Assembly: GCA_949358305.1 (NCBI GenBank) | Contig: OX442315.1 | Location: 1,736,001 to 1,800,000, forward strand | DNA from: Strigamia acuminata | Taxonomy: Eukaryota; Arthropoda; Chilopoda; Geophilomorpha; Linotaeniidae | DNA: 64,000 nucleotides | Direction of reading: 5' to 3' | Shown here: in pieces, positions 1 to 10,450 of the stretch | How the letters are laid out: the number at the start of each line of letters is the position of its first letter | Numbering within the stretch: the stretch's first letter is position 1 | The notes under the pieces: generated by a model | Database searches by the model: none | Seen by the model: the letters and a program-made list of their open reading frames with translations, nothing else | What the model was told of the DNA's origin: nothing | Position numbers and translations under genes: made by a program

Positions 1-532
1 GGCTCCCGGCGATCACACAGCGGCGGGAACGCTCGTCGTGGTTTTACTGCAGTTTAGGCTTGTGCGACCGTTTGTCTGCACAACTCGCTAAACTGGAGTG
101 GTGTTTGCTGTTTCTAGCGGGTGTGCTAAAACAGCGCGGTAATCTTATCACGCAGGTTACTCTGCGGAGGTTAACACGAATCAAATGTACTCACGAAGAA
201 TATATCCTTTGTCCCTGGTCACTCCTAGTGCTTGACTTAGGCCTGATCGGTAGGACGGTAGATTTCTCGTGTGTTTCTTGTTTGATGGTTGTGTTGGTTC
301 TGCCCGCTCAGTGCAAGGCACATTCCTTTGCACAAAGCGGGGTTGACAGGTGACCAGAATCACCCAATGGTGGGGTGGACGAGCCATCCCCACTCCCTCA
401 GGGCAGACGCCTGTCCATTGACTAGATGTCAATGCACTGAGGGAAGGGAGACGCGCTTGCGGCTCCCCTTACACCCGAAACGAGGTCACGAGAGAAACTC
501 TTCGTTGACCCCGGTCCAGTCGGGTCACAACA
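1..532 (-). repeat. Gypsy-1 3' LTR (outer end cut by the window)
   Basis: Positions 1-532 match 9645-10176 at a constant offset of 9644. In element sense the LTR begins TGTTGTGACCC directly after the polypurine tract. Matching ceases at 532 and 10176, which fixes the inner boundary. The other boundary lies at or beyond position 1. The small open frames inside both LTR copies are identical, as expected for duplicated non-coding DNA, and are not called as genes. Confidence 0.93.
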
Positions 533-543
533 CTTCCCCCTCC
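533..543 (-). other. Polypurine tract of Gypsy-1
   Basis: Read on the minus strand this is GGAGGGGGAAG, immediately followed by the TGTTG start of the 3' LTR and 26 bases beyond the pol stop. This is the expected plus-strand primer position in an LTR retroelement. Confidence 0.85.
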
Positions 544-568
544 GAGCTCAGACCGTGGGGCTGAGCGA

Positions 569-3500
569 TCACTTCTTTCCTGAGGGACCCGACACTGAGT
601 CCGTCACCTGGGCGTAACTCACTCCAGGGACGGGCGGTTGAGTGCCGGGTGGCGCGGGTAGATCGCCTACTAGCGCCGAGGACCGATCTCGGGGGTCCTC
701 ATGCTCCGTAATGAAGCATAATGCATGGCCGTCAACTGGCTCATGCGGGGCACGCGTCCTCTCGTGTAACCAAACGCTCGGGATGTAGGCGGAGAAGCCG
801 GTGTTCGTATGCCGGATGGCATTGGCTTCCGCTGGCGTCACTGGCGCACGGTGGGCTCTCAGCAACCTCTGGTGGAAGATGAGGTCTTTAGTCTTCCGGA
901 TCTGGTTGTGAAGCCAGATGAAGACCGATTTGCCTTTGTCCCGCTGCGCGAGGATAAACCTCCTGGTCGCCGTCGTCATCGAAAGATGGGGAAATTCTTC
1001 GATGATTCGCCCGTAATAATCTGGTGGAGGCGGTGCCGGCTGCGGCTTCTGGGTGGCCGCGGGAATCACGGCTTGTGTCGTTGTCGCCGCTTGGGCCGGT
1101 GGAGTCACGGGCGGGGTCGGCTTCGTTCGCTCGACGGACTTGACGGGTGGTGTTCGGCACAGCAAGCGCTTTGGTCTACCCGCCACTTCGAACAGGGCGG
1201 GTCCTTGCGGGGATATCTCCGCAGGCATCGGTGGCGGAATCGGAACTCCGCTCGTCGGCGAGATCATCATCTCCACATCCTCTGCCGATTCTTCCGTCTG
1301 GATGGTCATGGCGCGTAGTTGTTGGGTAGGCGCCGCCGTCCAGGTGGCGGAGGTGTAACGAAACGCCGTGCTTCGCAACTTGTACCCCTCAAATTCGGGG
1401 TTTACCACATCCCTGGTTAGCTCGTACCGAGTCAACACAGGGTCGGGCAGAATGGAGCTCCACTCTGCGAGGAGTGCACGGGGAACCTGTACACCCTCTC
1501 TGTCCACGACAGACCATGCGGCCATCGCCTGACGCCCTTCTCCGAAGAGTGCTGGGGTTAGCAGCTGCATCATGACCTTGGTCAATGATAGCTGTAGGCT
1601 GCGACGATTCACTGGATTCGATCGCTCTGAATCCGCAGTGAAGGCACGCGAGAGCTTACTCATCATCGCCGTTGCCCATTCGATGAAATATCGCTGGGCC
1701 TGATCCACACCTCGCAAGGCGGGTGCGGAGACTCTTGGGTCTTCCATCACGAAGCGAAACGCTGAGAGCTCGGAGATAGTCGGGTTGGCGGCTTCTCTCG
1801 CGAGTCGCGCTTCTTCGTCTCGCCTCTCGAAGAACAGGGCCGAGGAACCGGGTCGGGGTCGGCTCGGCCTGTAAATGTCGGTCAAATTGGCTCGACATTC
1901 CTGCATAATGCTCTGTCCAACGGGGAGAGGGACTGAGCGGTCGGTGTGTAAATTCGGCGGATCGCTCGAATTCAACAACGACGGCGGTCGCAGGTTACGG
2001 ATCGAGGCAGGTACGATATTTTTTGTTGTTTTTTGTGTCTGTACCTCCTCATTATTGTTTTCTTTTTTATCCGTGTTTTTTGTGTTTGTTTCAGGAGTTT
2101 CTCCTGTTTCCCCCCCGACCAAAATTGGATCCGGAACGGATTCAACTATCTCGTTTACCGGAGGTGAAGGGGCGTCGAAATACTCCTCGTTGTCACTTGG
2201 CGGTGCTTGTTCCGACTCGCCAGCGAACATATCGACGATTTGGCCGTCAGTTTTAGACTTGACTTGGCCCTTGGCCCACATTTCTTGCGGGAATTCCGGA
2301 ATGTACGGAGTTAACTCTCGTACCTGGATCGACTTTTGCTCGGTGTTGTCCTCGAGCTTGCGTAATTTATACGCGTTACCGCCATGCTTGCCGATGATTA
2401 CATACGGACCATCTCTCTTGTCGGCCAAGCTGGCGGTGATCCCTCTCGCTGCATTTGAGAGGGTGTGTGCATCTTTCCACACCAAATCATTGATCTCGAA
2501 ATTCACGAATTTCCCACCGCTTTTATCTTGTAAAATGCGGTCGCGCATGTTAAAAATGTGCGCCATCATATGTTTGTATGTGTTTGAAATTGTTTGCTCC
2601 AATTTATACACATACTCATGTGGTTTCTCTGGGTCCACCACATTTACTGACTCTGCCACTCGTGGGTCCCAAGGCACTCGTAGCTCTCGGGCGAAGTTGA
2701 GGTAGGCCGGAGAAAAATCTCTCGTCCTCGAGACTGTTGTTCGTATGCTGAACGCGATCTCCCTCAAGTATTCATCCCACCTATTGTGGATGTCAGTGAA
2801 TATGCTTAGTGCATATTTAATGTCCCTGTTGAGTCGCTCAACGGGATTTGTTCTAGGATTGTAGGTCGAAGTATGTGACGCCACAATCCTGAATTTCTCA
2901 CAAAACTTACCCCAAATTTTCGAGATAAATTGGGGTCCGTTATCGGATATTATTTTACGTGGAAATCCGTAACGTAACGCCACGTCGTAGATACATTCAA
3001 CGATTTTCTCTGCTGAAGGTCTAGCGACGGCGTACAACTCGGGCCAACGAGTCGCCACGTCCATTATTACGATAATGTACGCATTTTTATTTCCCGTAAC
3101 GGGTTTTGGGCCCATCACATCGACGCTTAAACAATCAAAAGGCGCGTAAGGCCCTAAGAAAATAGTTTCGAATGGTGATTTTCTCCTCGGCTTGCACGCT
3201 TGACATCGCTGACATTGGTGGACAAAAAGAGCAATATCTTTTTTCATCCCTGTCCAGTGAAAAAGCTGTGTAGCACGATAGAGTGTTCTGCTTACTCCCG
3301 CATGGCTCGCAAGCGGGTGCCCGTGTAACAACCACAGCACGCGACCGATTAAGGAAGCAGGTATTACTACCTTTACTGCGGTGTCTGATTCACTCAAGTC
3401 ATCTTGGTGATTTGGGTGATGTTTCACTAAAAGGCCGTCATCCAATAGGTAATCTATGGATTCGTGCGCATAACGACGCTTCTGCCTTCTGGTCAGATTG

Positions 3501-6004
3501 GGCGGATATTTTCCTGTCAGTACGAATCTAGCTCTGTCCTGACATTTTTTGTCTAATTTTTGTTGCACAATTATTTCCTCCCTTGTCGGGGGATTGCTTT
3601 GCATCTGCTTGCCGACATGAGCGTGGAAGGCGCTTAGAAGCGGGTCATTTATTCTCCGCTCTAGCTTAAATTCCTTCTTTGCATTTGGGTAATTGTCAGC
3701 AGCTGGTTGGTATAACCGCGTCCAGAATCCACAGAATTTTACATCTGCCGGAGACGCGGTAGGAATTTCATTCATCTTCCTTAAATCCCAACGGTGACAA
3801 CTCGTAGGGCAATAAATGATGCGGGAGTCATCCTCGCCATCATCGTCAGCGTCGATTGGATCTGACACTGGTGCCCGTGACAGAGCGTCAGCCACGACGT
3901 TATATTTGCCGGGCTTGTATTGAATGGTCAAGTCGCATGCCATCAGTTCTAACTGCCATCTGGCTAGTCGACCGGCTGGCTCCTTTAATTTCATCAGCCA
4001 TTGTAACGCTTGATGATCTGTGTGGACCACAAATTTGGTATATTCGAGATAATCTCTGAATTTCCTTATGGCCCACACAACTGCCAAACACTCCAACTCT
4101 GTGGCGTTGTAATTTTTTTCAGCGCCTTGGAGTTTGCGACTTATAAACATGCACGGCAGGTCTTGTTTGACTCCGTCGCGCACGTGTGTTTGAAGCAACG
4201 CGGCTCCCAACCCAACTCTGCTGGCGTCCGTATGTAATATGAACGGCCGGTTTAGGTCGGGTAGAGGCATTACGCCGACTTCCGTCAGCATCCTCTTTAT
4301 CGCATTAAATGCGATGTTGCACTCATTTGACCATACAAATTCGTTTTCATTCTTCAGGAGGTCGGTAACTGGGGCTGCCACTTCAGCTAGACCCGGTAGC
4401 AACCTGCCGAAGAAGTTTATCATTCCCATAAACCGTTGGACACCTTTAACGTCCTCGGGTGGTGGGAAACGATTAATCGCATCGATTTTTTCGGGGCCAA
4501 TAGCTAAACCATTGACTCCAATGCGATAACCCAGGAAGGCAAGCTCCTTTCGACAGAACTTGCTCTTGCCCGGATGCACGTGTAACCCAGCTTTTGCCAG
4601 CCGGGTGAGCACTTGGTCGATGTGCTCAATGTGCTCTTCGAATGTTTTAGAGGCAATAACTATGTCATCTAGGTATGCCCATACAAACTGATGCAGGATA
4701 TCACCCAATACGCTTTCGATTAGCCTCTGAAAGGTACTGGGAGCATTCACTAAACCAAATGGCATGACGTTGAACATCAACCGTCCAATTGGCGAGTAAA
4801 ATGCTGTTTTTATCTTATCCTCTGGCCTCATCTCAACCTGCCAGTATCCCTTCGACAGATCCATCGTCGTAACCCAAGAAAAGGGGCTAAGCTCTCTCAA
4901 AATGGATTCGACAGACGGCATCTGTATGGGATCTATCTCTGTCACCGCGTTTAATGGGCGGTAATCAATGCATAGGCGTGGATCCGAGCCCGGGCGCATC
5001 ACGAGCACAACTCGCGTCGCGTATTCTCCCTGGGCCTCGGAGACAATGCCACTGTCTAGCATTTCTTGGCACATTTTTTGCACTATTTCACGTTTTTGCG
5101 GGTTCATTCCCTTATACGCAACTCGTATAGGTTTATTATCCGTCAATTTAATTTCGTGAATAGCCCTATTCGTTCGGCCCGGTTTTTTCGACAGGATCCC
5201 CTCATATTTAAGTAGGACCCTTCGTAGGGCTGCCGCTTCGTTTAATTCTAAAGCGGCGTCGGCGACAAGCGTTTCCACTACATTGTCCCGTTGCAATTCT
5301 GTTACGAATGCTTTAAAATCGTAGTCTTGAACGAATTTCTTTAGGCCTTTCTCCCACTGTGTCTTGTCGGCCGCTTCTTTTACAAGAGCTGGTGGCACGA
5401 CAATTGCGGGTCTTTCCTTATCATTTCTGATATAATTCCAAGATTTCGTTATTGGATTTGGTTGTATTTCCATTGACGCCATGAGGTCTAAGCCCAACAG
5501 AAAAATTCTGTCGCATGTGGGCAGGACCAGGAAAGGGTGCTGTTCTACCCCTCCGAGCCACTCCATGGTCAATAATATAACTCCTTTTGGACGCGCCATT
5601 CCGTTGGCGGTTTTTAGACGTATATTTTTATTAACGCCTTTTATCTTATCGGTGAGACCCAATGATGCTACTATGTCTTCGGAAACGAACGAGCGATCTG
5701 CTCCCGAGTCTAGCAGTCCCATAATTTTTTCACGTTCTATTGTCATGGGCAACATGCATAGGCGGTTGGTGTATTCGACCGCCACGTTGCACATGAAAAC
5801 ACGAAATTCTTCTGTGTCTTCGACTACTTGAGGTAATTCTTCAAGCAGTAGGTTCGGTTCTTCCGCCTCAGCCTCAGCGTTTGCGGTAATTACCTGCAAA
5901 GCGTTGTTGGCCCTGTCTTGAATTTGGGCGTTAGCTATGTCACTACCCATTTCTTTGACTGGTGGCGGCTTATCGAACCCTTTGTTAAACCCCTTCTTCT
6001 TCAT
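569..6004 (-). CDS. Gypsy-1 pol polyprotein with C-terminal extension
   Basis: An 1811-codon frame. Visible modules in order are: a retropepsin (LLDSGA near residue 99); reverse transcriptase with TMDLSKGYWQVEM and the catalytic YLDD box; RNase H (LHTDAS); integrase with an HHCC zinc site, then catalytic D, D (ISDNGPQF) and E (NPVERLNRDIK) segments; and a GPY/F-type module (DGPYVIIGKHGGNAYK). About 450 further residues follow that are not a standard pol domain. They contain AWSVVDREGVQVP near residue 1500 and QRLLRAHRAP near 1712, both matched in the gene at 24317-27414. Pol has its own ATG 23 bases after the gag stop and in a different frame. It could therefore be made by reinitiation or a spliced RNA as well as by frameshifting. 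Confidence 0.92.
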   Translation of the reverse strand: MKKKGFNKGFDKPPPVKEMGSDIANAQIQDRANNALQVITANAEAEAEEPNLLLEELPQVVEDTEEFRVFMCNVAVEYTNRLCMLPMTIEREKIMGLLDSGADRSFVSEDIVASLGLTDKIKGVNKNIRLKTANGMARPKGVILLTMEWLGGVEQHPFLVLPTCDRIFLLGLDLMASMEIQPNPITKSWNYIRNDKERPAIVVPPALVKEAADKTQWEKGLKKFVQDYDFKAFVTELQRDNVVETLVADAALELNEAAALRRVLLKYEGILSKKPGRTNRAIHEIKLTDNKPIRVAYKGMNPQKREIVQKMCQEMLDSGIVSEAQGEYATRVVLVMRPGSDPRLCIDYRPLNAVTEIDPIQMPSVESILRELSPFSWVTTMDLSKGYWQVEMRPEDKIKTAFYSPIGRLMFNVMPFGLVNAPSTFQRLIESVLGDILHQFVWAYLDDIVIASKTFEEHIEHIDQVLTRLAKAGLHVHPGKSKFCRKELAFLGYRIGVNGLAIGPEKIDAINRFPPPEDVKGVQRFMGMINFFGRLLPGLAEVAAPVTDLLKNENEFVWSNECNIAFNAIKRMLTEVGVMPLPDLNRPFILHTDASRVGLGAALLQTHVRDGVKQDLPCMFISRKLQGAEKNYNATELECLAVVWAIRKFRDYLEYTKFVVHTDHQALQWLMKLKEPAGRLARWQLELMACDLTIQYKPGKYNVVADALSRAPVSDPIDADDDGEDDSRIIYCPTSCHRWDLRKMNEIPTASPADVKFCGFWTRLYQPAADNYPNAKKEFKLERRINDPLLSAFHAHVGKQMQSNPPTREEIIVQQKLDKKCQDRARFVLTGKYPPNLTRRQKRRYAHESIDYLLDDGLLVKHHPNHQDDLSESDTAVKVVIPASLIGRVLWLLHGHPLASHAGVSRTLYRATQLFHWTGMKKDIALFVHQCQRCQACKPRRKSPFETIFLGPYAPFDCLSVDVMGPKPVTGNKNAYIIVIMDVATRWPELYAVARPSAEKIVECIYDVALRYGFPRKIISDNGPQFISKIWGKFCEKFRIVASHTSTYNPRTNPVERLNRDIKYALSIFTDIHNRWDEYLREIAFSIRTTVSRTRDFSPAYLNFARELRVPWDPRVAESVNVVDPEKPHEYVYKLEQTISNTYKHMMAHIFNMRDRILQDKSGGKFVNFEINDLVWKDAHTLSNAARGITASLADKRDGPYVIIGKHGGNAYKLRKLEDNTEQKSIQVRELTPYIPEFPQEMWAKGQVKSKTDGQIVDMFAGESEQAPPSDNEEYFDAPSPPVNEIVESVPDPILVGGETGETPETNTKNTDKKENNNEEVQTQKTTKNIVPASIRNLRPPSLLNSSDPPNLHTDRSVPLPVGQSIMQECRANLTDIYRPSRPRPGSSALFFERRDEEARLAREAANPTISELSAFRFVMEDPRVSAPALRGVDQAQRYFIEWATAMMSKLSRAFTADSERSNPVNRRSLQLSLTKVMMQLLTPALFGEGRQAMAAWSVVDREGVQVPRALLAEWSSILPDPVLTRYELTRDVVNPEFEGYKLRSTAFRYTSATWTAAPTQQLRAMTIQTEESAEDVEMMISPTSGVPIPPPMPAEISPQGPALFEVAGRPKRLLCRTPPVKSVERTKPTPPVTPPAQAATTTQAVIPAATQKPQPAPPPPDYYGRIIEEFPHLSMTTATRRFILAQRDKGKSVFIWLHNQIRKTKDLIFHQRLLRAHRAPVTPAEANAIRHTNTGFSAYIPSVWLHERTRAPHEPVDGHALCFITEHEDPRDRSSALVGDLPAPPGTQPPVPGVSYAQVTDSVSGPSGKK

Positions 6005-6027
6005 GAATGGCGCAGACGGTCGAGAAG

Positions 6028-9000
6028 TTATTTCTTCGCCGCCTGCGCTGACTCGTTTTTTGACTCGTTTTTTGCCATGGCGAGTTTAATCTCTGCCATC
6101 TGCTTCATTATTGCGTCAAATTTAGCGTCTTCTTTCGCTGTTCTTGGGCACTCATTGGAATAGTGACCCGGTTGGTTACACTTGAAACAACGAATATTTG
6201 ATTTGTCTCTTGGGGCTTCAGTCGATTTTTTCTTTTCAGGGTCTGCCTTCGACGGTGGCGTGTAATTCTTTCGAAAATACTTCGGAATTCGGCCGGCATT
6301 TGGTTTTAACCTGGCGCGAAATTCTTCTACCGCTCTATCTCGATGGATGAGATGTACTAGCGGTCCTTCCTCATCGCAACCCGTTGATAAGGTATCGCGA
6401 TAGCTTCGTATTTCTTCGTCCGTCGAATAATCGTCTTTTTCTTCTTTTTCGTCTGATTTTCCGGCATCTTGTCCGGCTTCCTCCCCCTCCTTGACCTCCT
6501 CCAGTGTCGCTTGCATGGCTGACGCTGTCGGTGCCTTTTTAGGGGCGGCCAAAGGGTTGGAAGGCAGCGTGGATGTCAGTTTATTTTTTATTTGTAAACC
6601 AACGCTAGCTTCTGCCAGCTCCATTATACCGCTAAGATATTCAGTAGGGCGCATAATTTTATCTGTCGCCCCATATCTTTCCGCACTCAACTTGAGACGT
6701 TTAGCGGTTGCTGCTTTCTCCGCTTCTGGTAAAGCGGAATAATATCTCTTCTCGATATCTATCGTGTTCTCGAACAGGAAGGCGCTCATCTCCTCGTAGC
6801 TGCCTCCTGTCGGTGCCCTTTCTTCAAGTAGCACCCGTTGCGAGTACTCCGACAAACCGCCGAGAAAGAAAAGGTTGAATCCCGTGGCATGAAATTCCAT
6901 CGGGGCCTTTTCGAACAACAATCTGGCGCGAATGTCGTAATCCATTATGGTTTCACCAGGCATCTGGCGAAGACCTCGCATCTTTCGGCTCACCTCTTCG
7001 GGTGTCTCGCCGTAGCGTAGGTCGAATCTCATTAAAAAGTCGTCCCAATTGACGCCTTTCAATCCTTGGTACCACTCACGTGCCGAGCCTGTCATTAGCT
7101 CGACAATACCGTGGGTGAGCATGTCTCCTACGGTGGCTTTAGTGGCAGTCTTAATTCGAATTACTTCGTCAAGGAAGCGATCTCCCGCTTTCCATGACCC
7201 GTCGAAACGGTTCTGAATATAAAATTGCCACCTAATATTCCCGGTAACACTCATGGTGTCACGTCGGGAGACAGCGTATTTTTTCTTTACGCGGTCGCCA
7301 GTGCTACGATTACGATCGTTTCGTTTGCTCAGATCGATTCCCTCGGCCTTCAACGAGCCGAGTAGGGCTCTTCCAAGCTCTCCCATCGTATACTGCCGAC
7401 CCGTCGAATCGGTAAACGCGCTTTGTCGGGGAAGGTCCTGAAACTCCTCCCGTCGGTGGTCGCTATTTTCCGATCGACGTCGTTTCTCTCTATCGCGCGG
7501 AGAGTTGGATCTCTTCCGGCGATTACTTGATTTTTCCTTTCGTCTGTCGTCGTTGGATGAGGGGTCGGAGCTGGGGTCAGGAGACGGTGAGTGGCGTGGC
7601 GGGTTGCGCCGTGAAGAGTTTGACTCTTTCCGGCCCCTACGACGGTCGTCACGTTCCCTTTCCCTGCGTTCATCGCGCTCTCTTTCCCTTCGTCTTTCTC
7701 CGGAACCTCTCTCCGAATCGTGATGACTGGGTGCATTTGACTCCAGCCCATCTGACGACGAATCACTATTTCCGTAGCGATAATATTTCGGTCTTTCGTC
7801 GCGTTTGCCTTCTCCTCGCGAAGAGGTGCGATCATGCGATTGTCTCCTTGACGACTCGTCGTCTTTAAGGATGGGTACTGGTTGTTGCCACTCAGTCCCT
7901 TGCGGATTATCTTGCTGTTGGCTTGTGAGAGCTTGCTCTTCATTTCGCCTAGCATTATTAGCGTTGATTAACCGTGTTATCGCATTATTTGTGGCTGAAT
8001 CGAGAGCTTTCATGCGGGGCCGAGTTTGTTGTTCTCTGGCCGACGCATCTCTCTTGCTCGGAGTAGCTGGTGTCGCCCTCTCCGGCTGGGGTTTGGGTTT
8101 GGCCTTCGGCGTGCGCTTTGGGTCTCCCTCTAGGCTCTCGTCGGACAGCTCGGATGAACTGACCTCTGGTTTGCGAACGGATTTCGGGTCATCTCGTCGC
8201 AATCTGGCCATAAATGCTCGTTCTGCTTCTTGTTGCGAGTGGAAAGCATATCGATGTGCTCTCAGGGCTCGGTCAACTATTTCTACCTCCTCGGGAGTCG
8301 TCGGATTGGGCTGGGTTCTGCCGTACTCGAGAGCTTGCGCTTCTCTTTCCGCCAGCTTCCTCCGTCTCTCGCGAATGGCTTGTCGAGCCTCGTTCTCTGC
8401 ATCCGCTTCAAATTGAGCGGAATCAACCAATTGTTGAGCGTGTGCACCTTCAACAATGGTGATTTGTGGGGATACACTGTGCGCTTTTAAAGCTGCACGT
8501 ACGATTTGTAACGTTTCGTACACTGTAATCTTCCCCGTCGGAAGGGTGTATCTCACTCCCTCCGCTTGTGCCAATTGCATCGCATCAATCAAGGTGCCCG
8601 AGACGCTGTAAGGCTGGCTCGAAACACGCTTGACAGAGGACGAGTTGGACTTGTGCCCTTCAGACACTACCGAGGCTGGTCGACTGTGCGTAACTGGCGT
8701 GTTTAGTGCCGAATTAGCGGTCGTATTTGAGGCCGTCTTTTGTATCGGAGACGCTGCTTTCGGACTGCCCACCTCGGTGTCGTGCGTTAGACGAGGCGAT
8801 TGGTTACGGGATAAAACCTCGTTTCCGCTCGTCTCGCCGTCACGGTTAGAACGCGGCAGTTTGGAGTGAGATTGCTCTTCACCCCGCTCTGTCTCGTCCA
8901 ATCGCTGCCTCGTCTCGGCGCAAGACGGGTGCGATGCCTCTGATGCGCTTCTACGATCGGGTTTAGGCTTACGCCGTTTTTGCCTCGCTTCGTGCGCTGA

Positions 9001-9111
9001 GGCTTTGGGTAAGGGACCTCCAGATCGCAAGTGATAGTCGGCGCCTTTACGACTGCCGGCTCTCTTGTTTGCGTCGGAGTCGGAATCTGTTACTCGGGTA
9101 TTATCTGCCAT
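6028..9111 (-). CDS. Gypsy-1 gag with CCHC zinc knuckle
   Basis: A 1027-codon frame starting MADNTRVTDS. The N-terminal half is charged, Ser/Arg/Glu-rich and probably disordered. A capsid-like segment follows around residues 630-800 (WREWYQG-type gag motif, here SAREWYQGLKG). A CCHC nucleic-acid-binding knuckle, CFKCNQPGHYSNEC, sits near residues 975-988, and the tail is Lys/Ala-rich. It is unusually long for a Gypsy gag because of the low-complexity N-terminal region. The ATG is chosen because it is the first in the frame after the leader and is followed by uninterrupted sequence. The protein would package element RNA into cytoplasmic particles. Confidence 0.9.
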   Translation of the reverse strand: MADNTRVTDSDSDANKRAGSRKGADYHLRSGGPLPKASAHEARQKRRKPKPDRRSASEASHPSCAETRQRLDETERGEEQSHSKLPRSNRDGETSGNEVLSRNQSPRLTHDTEVGSPKAASPIQKTASNTTANSALNTPVTHSRPASVVSEGHKSNSSSVKRVSSQPYSVSGTLIDAMQLAQAEGVRYTLPTGKITVYETLQIVRAALKAHSVSPQITIVEGAHAQQLVDSAQFEADAENEARQAIRERRRKLAEREAQALEYGRTQPNPTTPEEVEIVDRALRAHRYAFHSQQEAERAFMARLRRDDPKSVRKPEVSSSELSDESLEGDPKRTPKAKPKPQPERATPATPSKRDASAREQQTRPRMKALDSATNNAITRLINANNARRNEEQALTSQQQDNPQGTEWQQPVPILKDDESSRRQSHDRTSSRGEGKRDERPKYYRYGNSDSSSDGLESNAPSHHDSERGSGERRRERERDERRERERDDRRRGRKESNSSRRNPPRHSPSPDPSSDPSSNDDRRKEKSSNRRKRSNSPRDREKRRRSENSDHRREEFQDLPRQSAFTDSTGRQYTMGELGRALLGSLKAEGIDLSKRNDRNRSTGDRVKKKYAVSRRDTMSVTGNIRWQFYIQNRFDGSWKAGDRFLDEVIRIKTATKATVGDMLTHGIVELMTGSAREWYQGLKGVNWDDFLMRFDLRYGETPEEVSRKMRGLRQMPGETIMDYDIRARLLFEKAPMEFHATGFNLFFLGGLSEYSQRVLLEERAPTGGSYEEMSAFLFENTIDIEKRYYSALPEAEKAATAKRLKLSAERYGATDKIMRPTEYLSGIMELAEASVGLQIKNKLTSTLPSNPLAAPKKAPTASAMQATLEEVKEGEEAGQDAGKSDEKEEKDDYSTDEEIRSYRDTLSTGCDEEGPLVHLIHRDRAVEEFRARLKPNAGRIPKYFRKNYTPPSKADPEKKKSTEAPRDKSNIRCFKCNQPGHYSNECPRTAKEDAKFDAIMKQMAEIKLAMAKNESKNESAQAAKK

Positions 9112-9644
9112 TTTTGGGTATGAAAAATGATCTCAAGTTCTATTCGAGTCGTTTAAATCGATCCCGGACAGGCCCCCACGTGTCGCGCTCAACTCTAACT
9201 GTCGCTAACTCGTGGTATGAGTCACTCTCTAATCTCGCAATACCGCTTTACTCAAGCGGTTACCCAAATAATGTGAAACGGCAAACAATGTAAAATGGTA
9301 AATATAATAAATGTATTTATTATATGGGAATTTACAGGTAAAAGGAATAAAATATGTAAGGGAATAAAGGTAAAAGGTTGGGGATGTGTGAAGTTGTCGG
9401 GAAACTGGTCGAGGTCGTCCTTTGTTGACGCTCTGGATCCAAGATGGCGTCCGCGTGGTAACGTGGTGTCGTCTTGGGCCGGCGTGGCAATGAATGGCGT
9501 CCTCGTCTCACGTTTCTTGTTCGGTCCTTCGGGCTCACGCTGGTCGGGCGCGAGTGAATGCCTAAAAGGTCTTACTTCTGGTCTGTTGTCTAGGTTTAGG
9601 GTTTTTTGTAGGTGTCCGGCGATCACACAGCGGCGGACTCTTCT
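9112..9644 (-). other. Gypsy-1 leader between 5' LTR and gag
   Basis: Non-coding stretch between the 5' LTR and the gag ATG. A 22-base direct repeat (GATCACACAGCGGCGG core) occurs near 9617 and again at the LTR edge near 9651, so the exact LTR/leader border and primer-binding site are ambiguous. No convincing tRNA-complementary site was recognised. Confidence 0.6.
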
Positions 9645-10176
9645 GGCTCCCGGCGATCACACAGCGGCGGGAACGCTCGTCGTGGTTTTACTGCAGTTTA
9701 GGCTTGTGCGACCGTTTGTCTGCACAACTCGCTAAACTGGAGTGGTGTTTGCTGTTTCTAGCGGGTGTGCTAAAACAGCGCGGTAATCTTATCACGCAGG
9801 TTACTCTGCGGAGGTTAACACGAATCAAATGTACTCACGAAGAATATATCCTTTGTCCCTGGTCACTCCTAGTGCTTGACTTAGGCCTGATCGGTAGGAC
9901 GGTAGATTTCTCGTGTGTTTCTTGTTTGATGGTTGTGTTGGTTCTGCCCGCTCAGTGCAAGGCACATTCCTTTGCACAAAGCGGGGTTGACAGGTGACCA
10001 GAATCACCCAATGGTGGGGTGGACGAGCCATCCCCACTCCCTCAGGGCAGACGCCTGTCCATTGACTAGATGTCAATGCACTGAGGGAAGGGAGACGCGC
10101 TTGCGGCTCCCCTTACACCCGAAACGAGGTCACGAGAGAAACTCTTCGTTGACCCCGGTCCAGTCGGGTCACAACA
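9645..10176 (-). repeat. Gypsy-1 5' LTR
   Basis: Matches 1-532 over its whole length. It ends ..CACAACA at 10176 on the plus strand, which is the TGTTG terminus on the element strand. The next base begins Gypsy-2 LTR sequence. The U5 border may lie somewhat left of 9645. Confidence 0.9.
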
Positions 10177-10450
10177 AGTTTCAGATTGCATCTCAATTCA
10201 GAGTGTCACTTATGATTTATAATTAGAGTTTATATAATTTATATAATTTATGTAGTTCATTATTTGAGTTTAAGTTATTTGCCAATGTAAACAGTGTAAA
10301 CTCATCCATTTGAAGGAATAATCAAACAGCTTTGCTGTCTGGTTAAATAAAAACTAGATTGAATTTAAAACTAATTAAAATGACTCTTTATTTCCTATCA
10401 AATCCCAGTTGTGTGGGTAGCCTCAAGTGGGCCTAAATCCCACATAACAA
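10177..10450 (+). repeat. Gypsy-2 5' LTR, 3' portion only
   Basis: Starts AGTTTCAGATTGC and ends CCCACATAACAA, matching 18026-18299 at a constant offset of 7849. About 150 bases of LTR seen upstream of 18026 are absent here because Gypsy-1 abuts at 10176. The sequence after the LTR, AGTGGTGGAGATTGCGG, is a possible primer-binding site. Confidence 0.9.

Larger units (their letters stand above)
1..10176 (-). mobile_element. Gypsy-1: near-intact Ty3/Gypsy LTR retrotransposon
   Basis: The two LTRs (1-532 and 9645-10176) appear identical over 532 bases. They flank, in minus-strand order, a leader, a 1027-codon gag, an 1811-codon pol with protease, reverse transcriptase, RNase H and integrase, and a polypurine tract. 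Integrase lies after reverse transcriptase, which is the Gypsy order. There are no internal stops, so this looks like a recent and perhaps still competent copy. The left LTR runs into the window edge, so its outer end and the target-site duplication are not visible. The right end abuts an LTR fragment of Gypsy-2. Confidence 0.93.

Noticed and set aside
60-564. Open frames of 83-97 codons in the Gypsy-1 LTR.
   Set aside because: They are identical in both LTRs and read across LTR control sequence, with no start context or homology.
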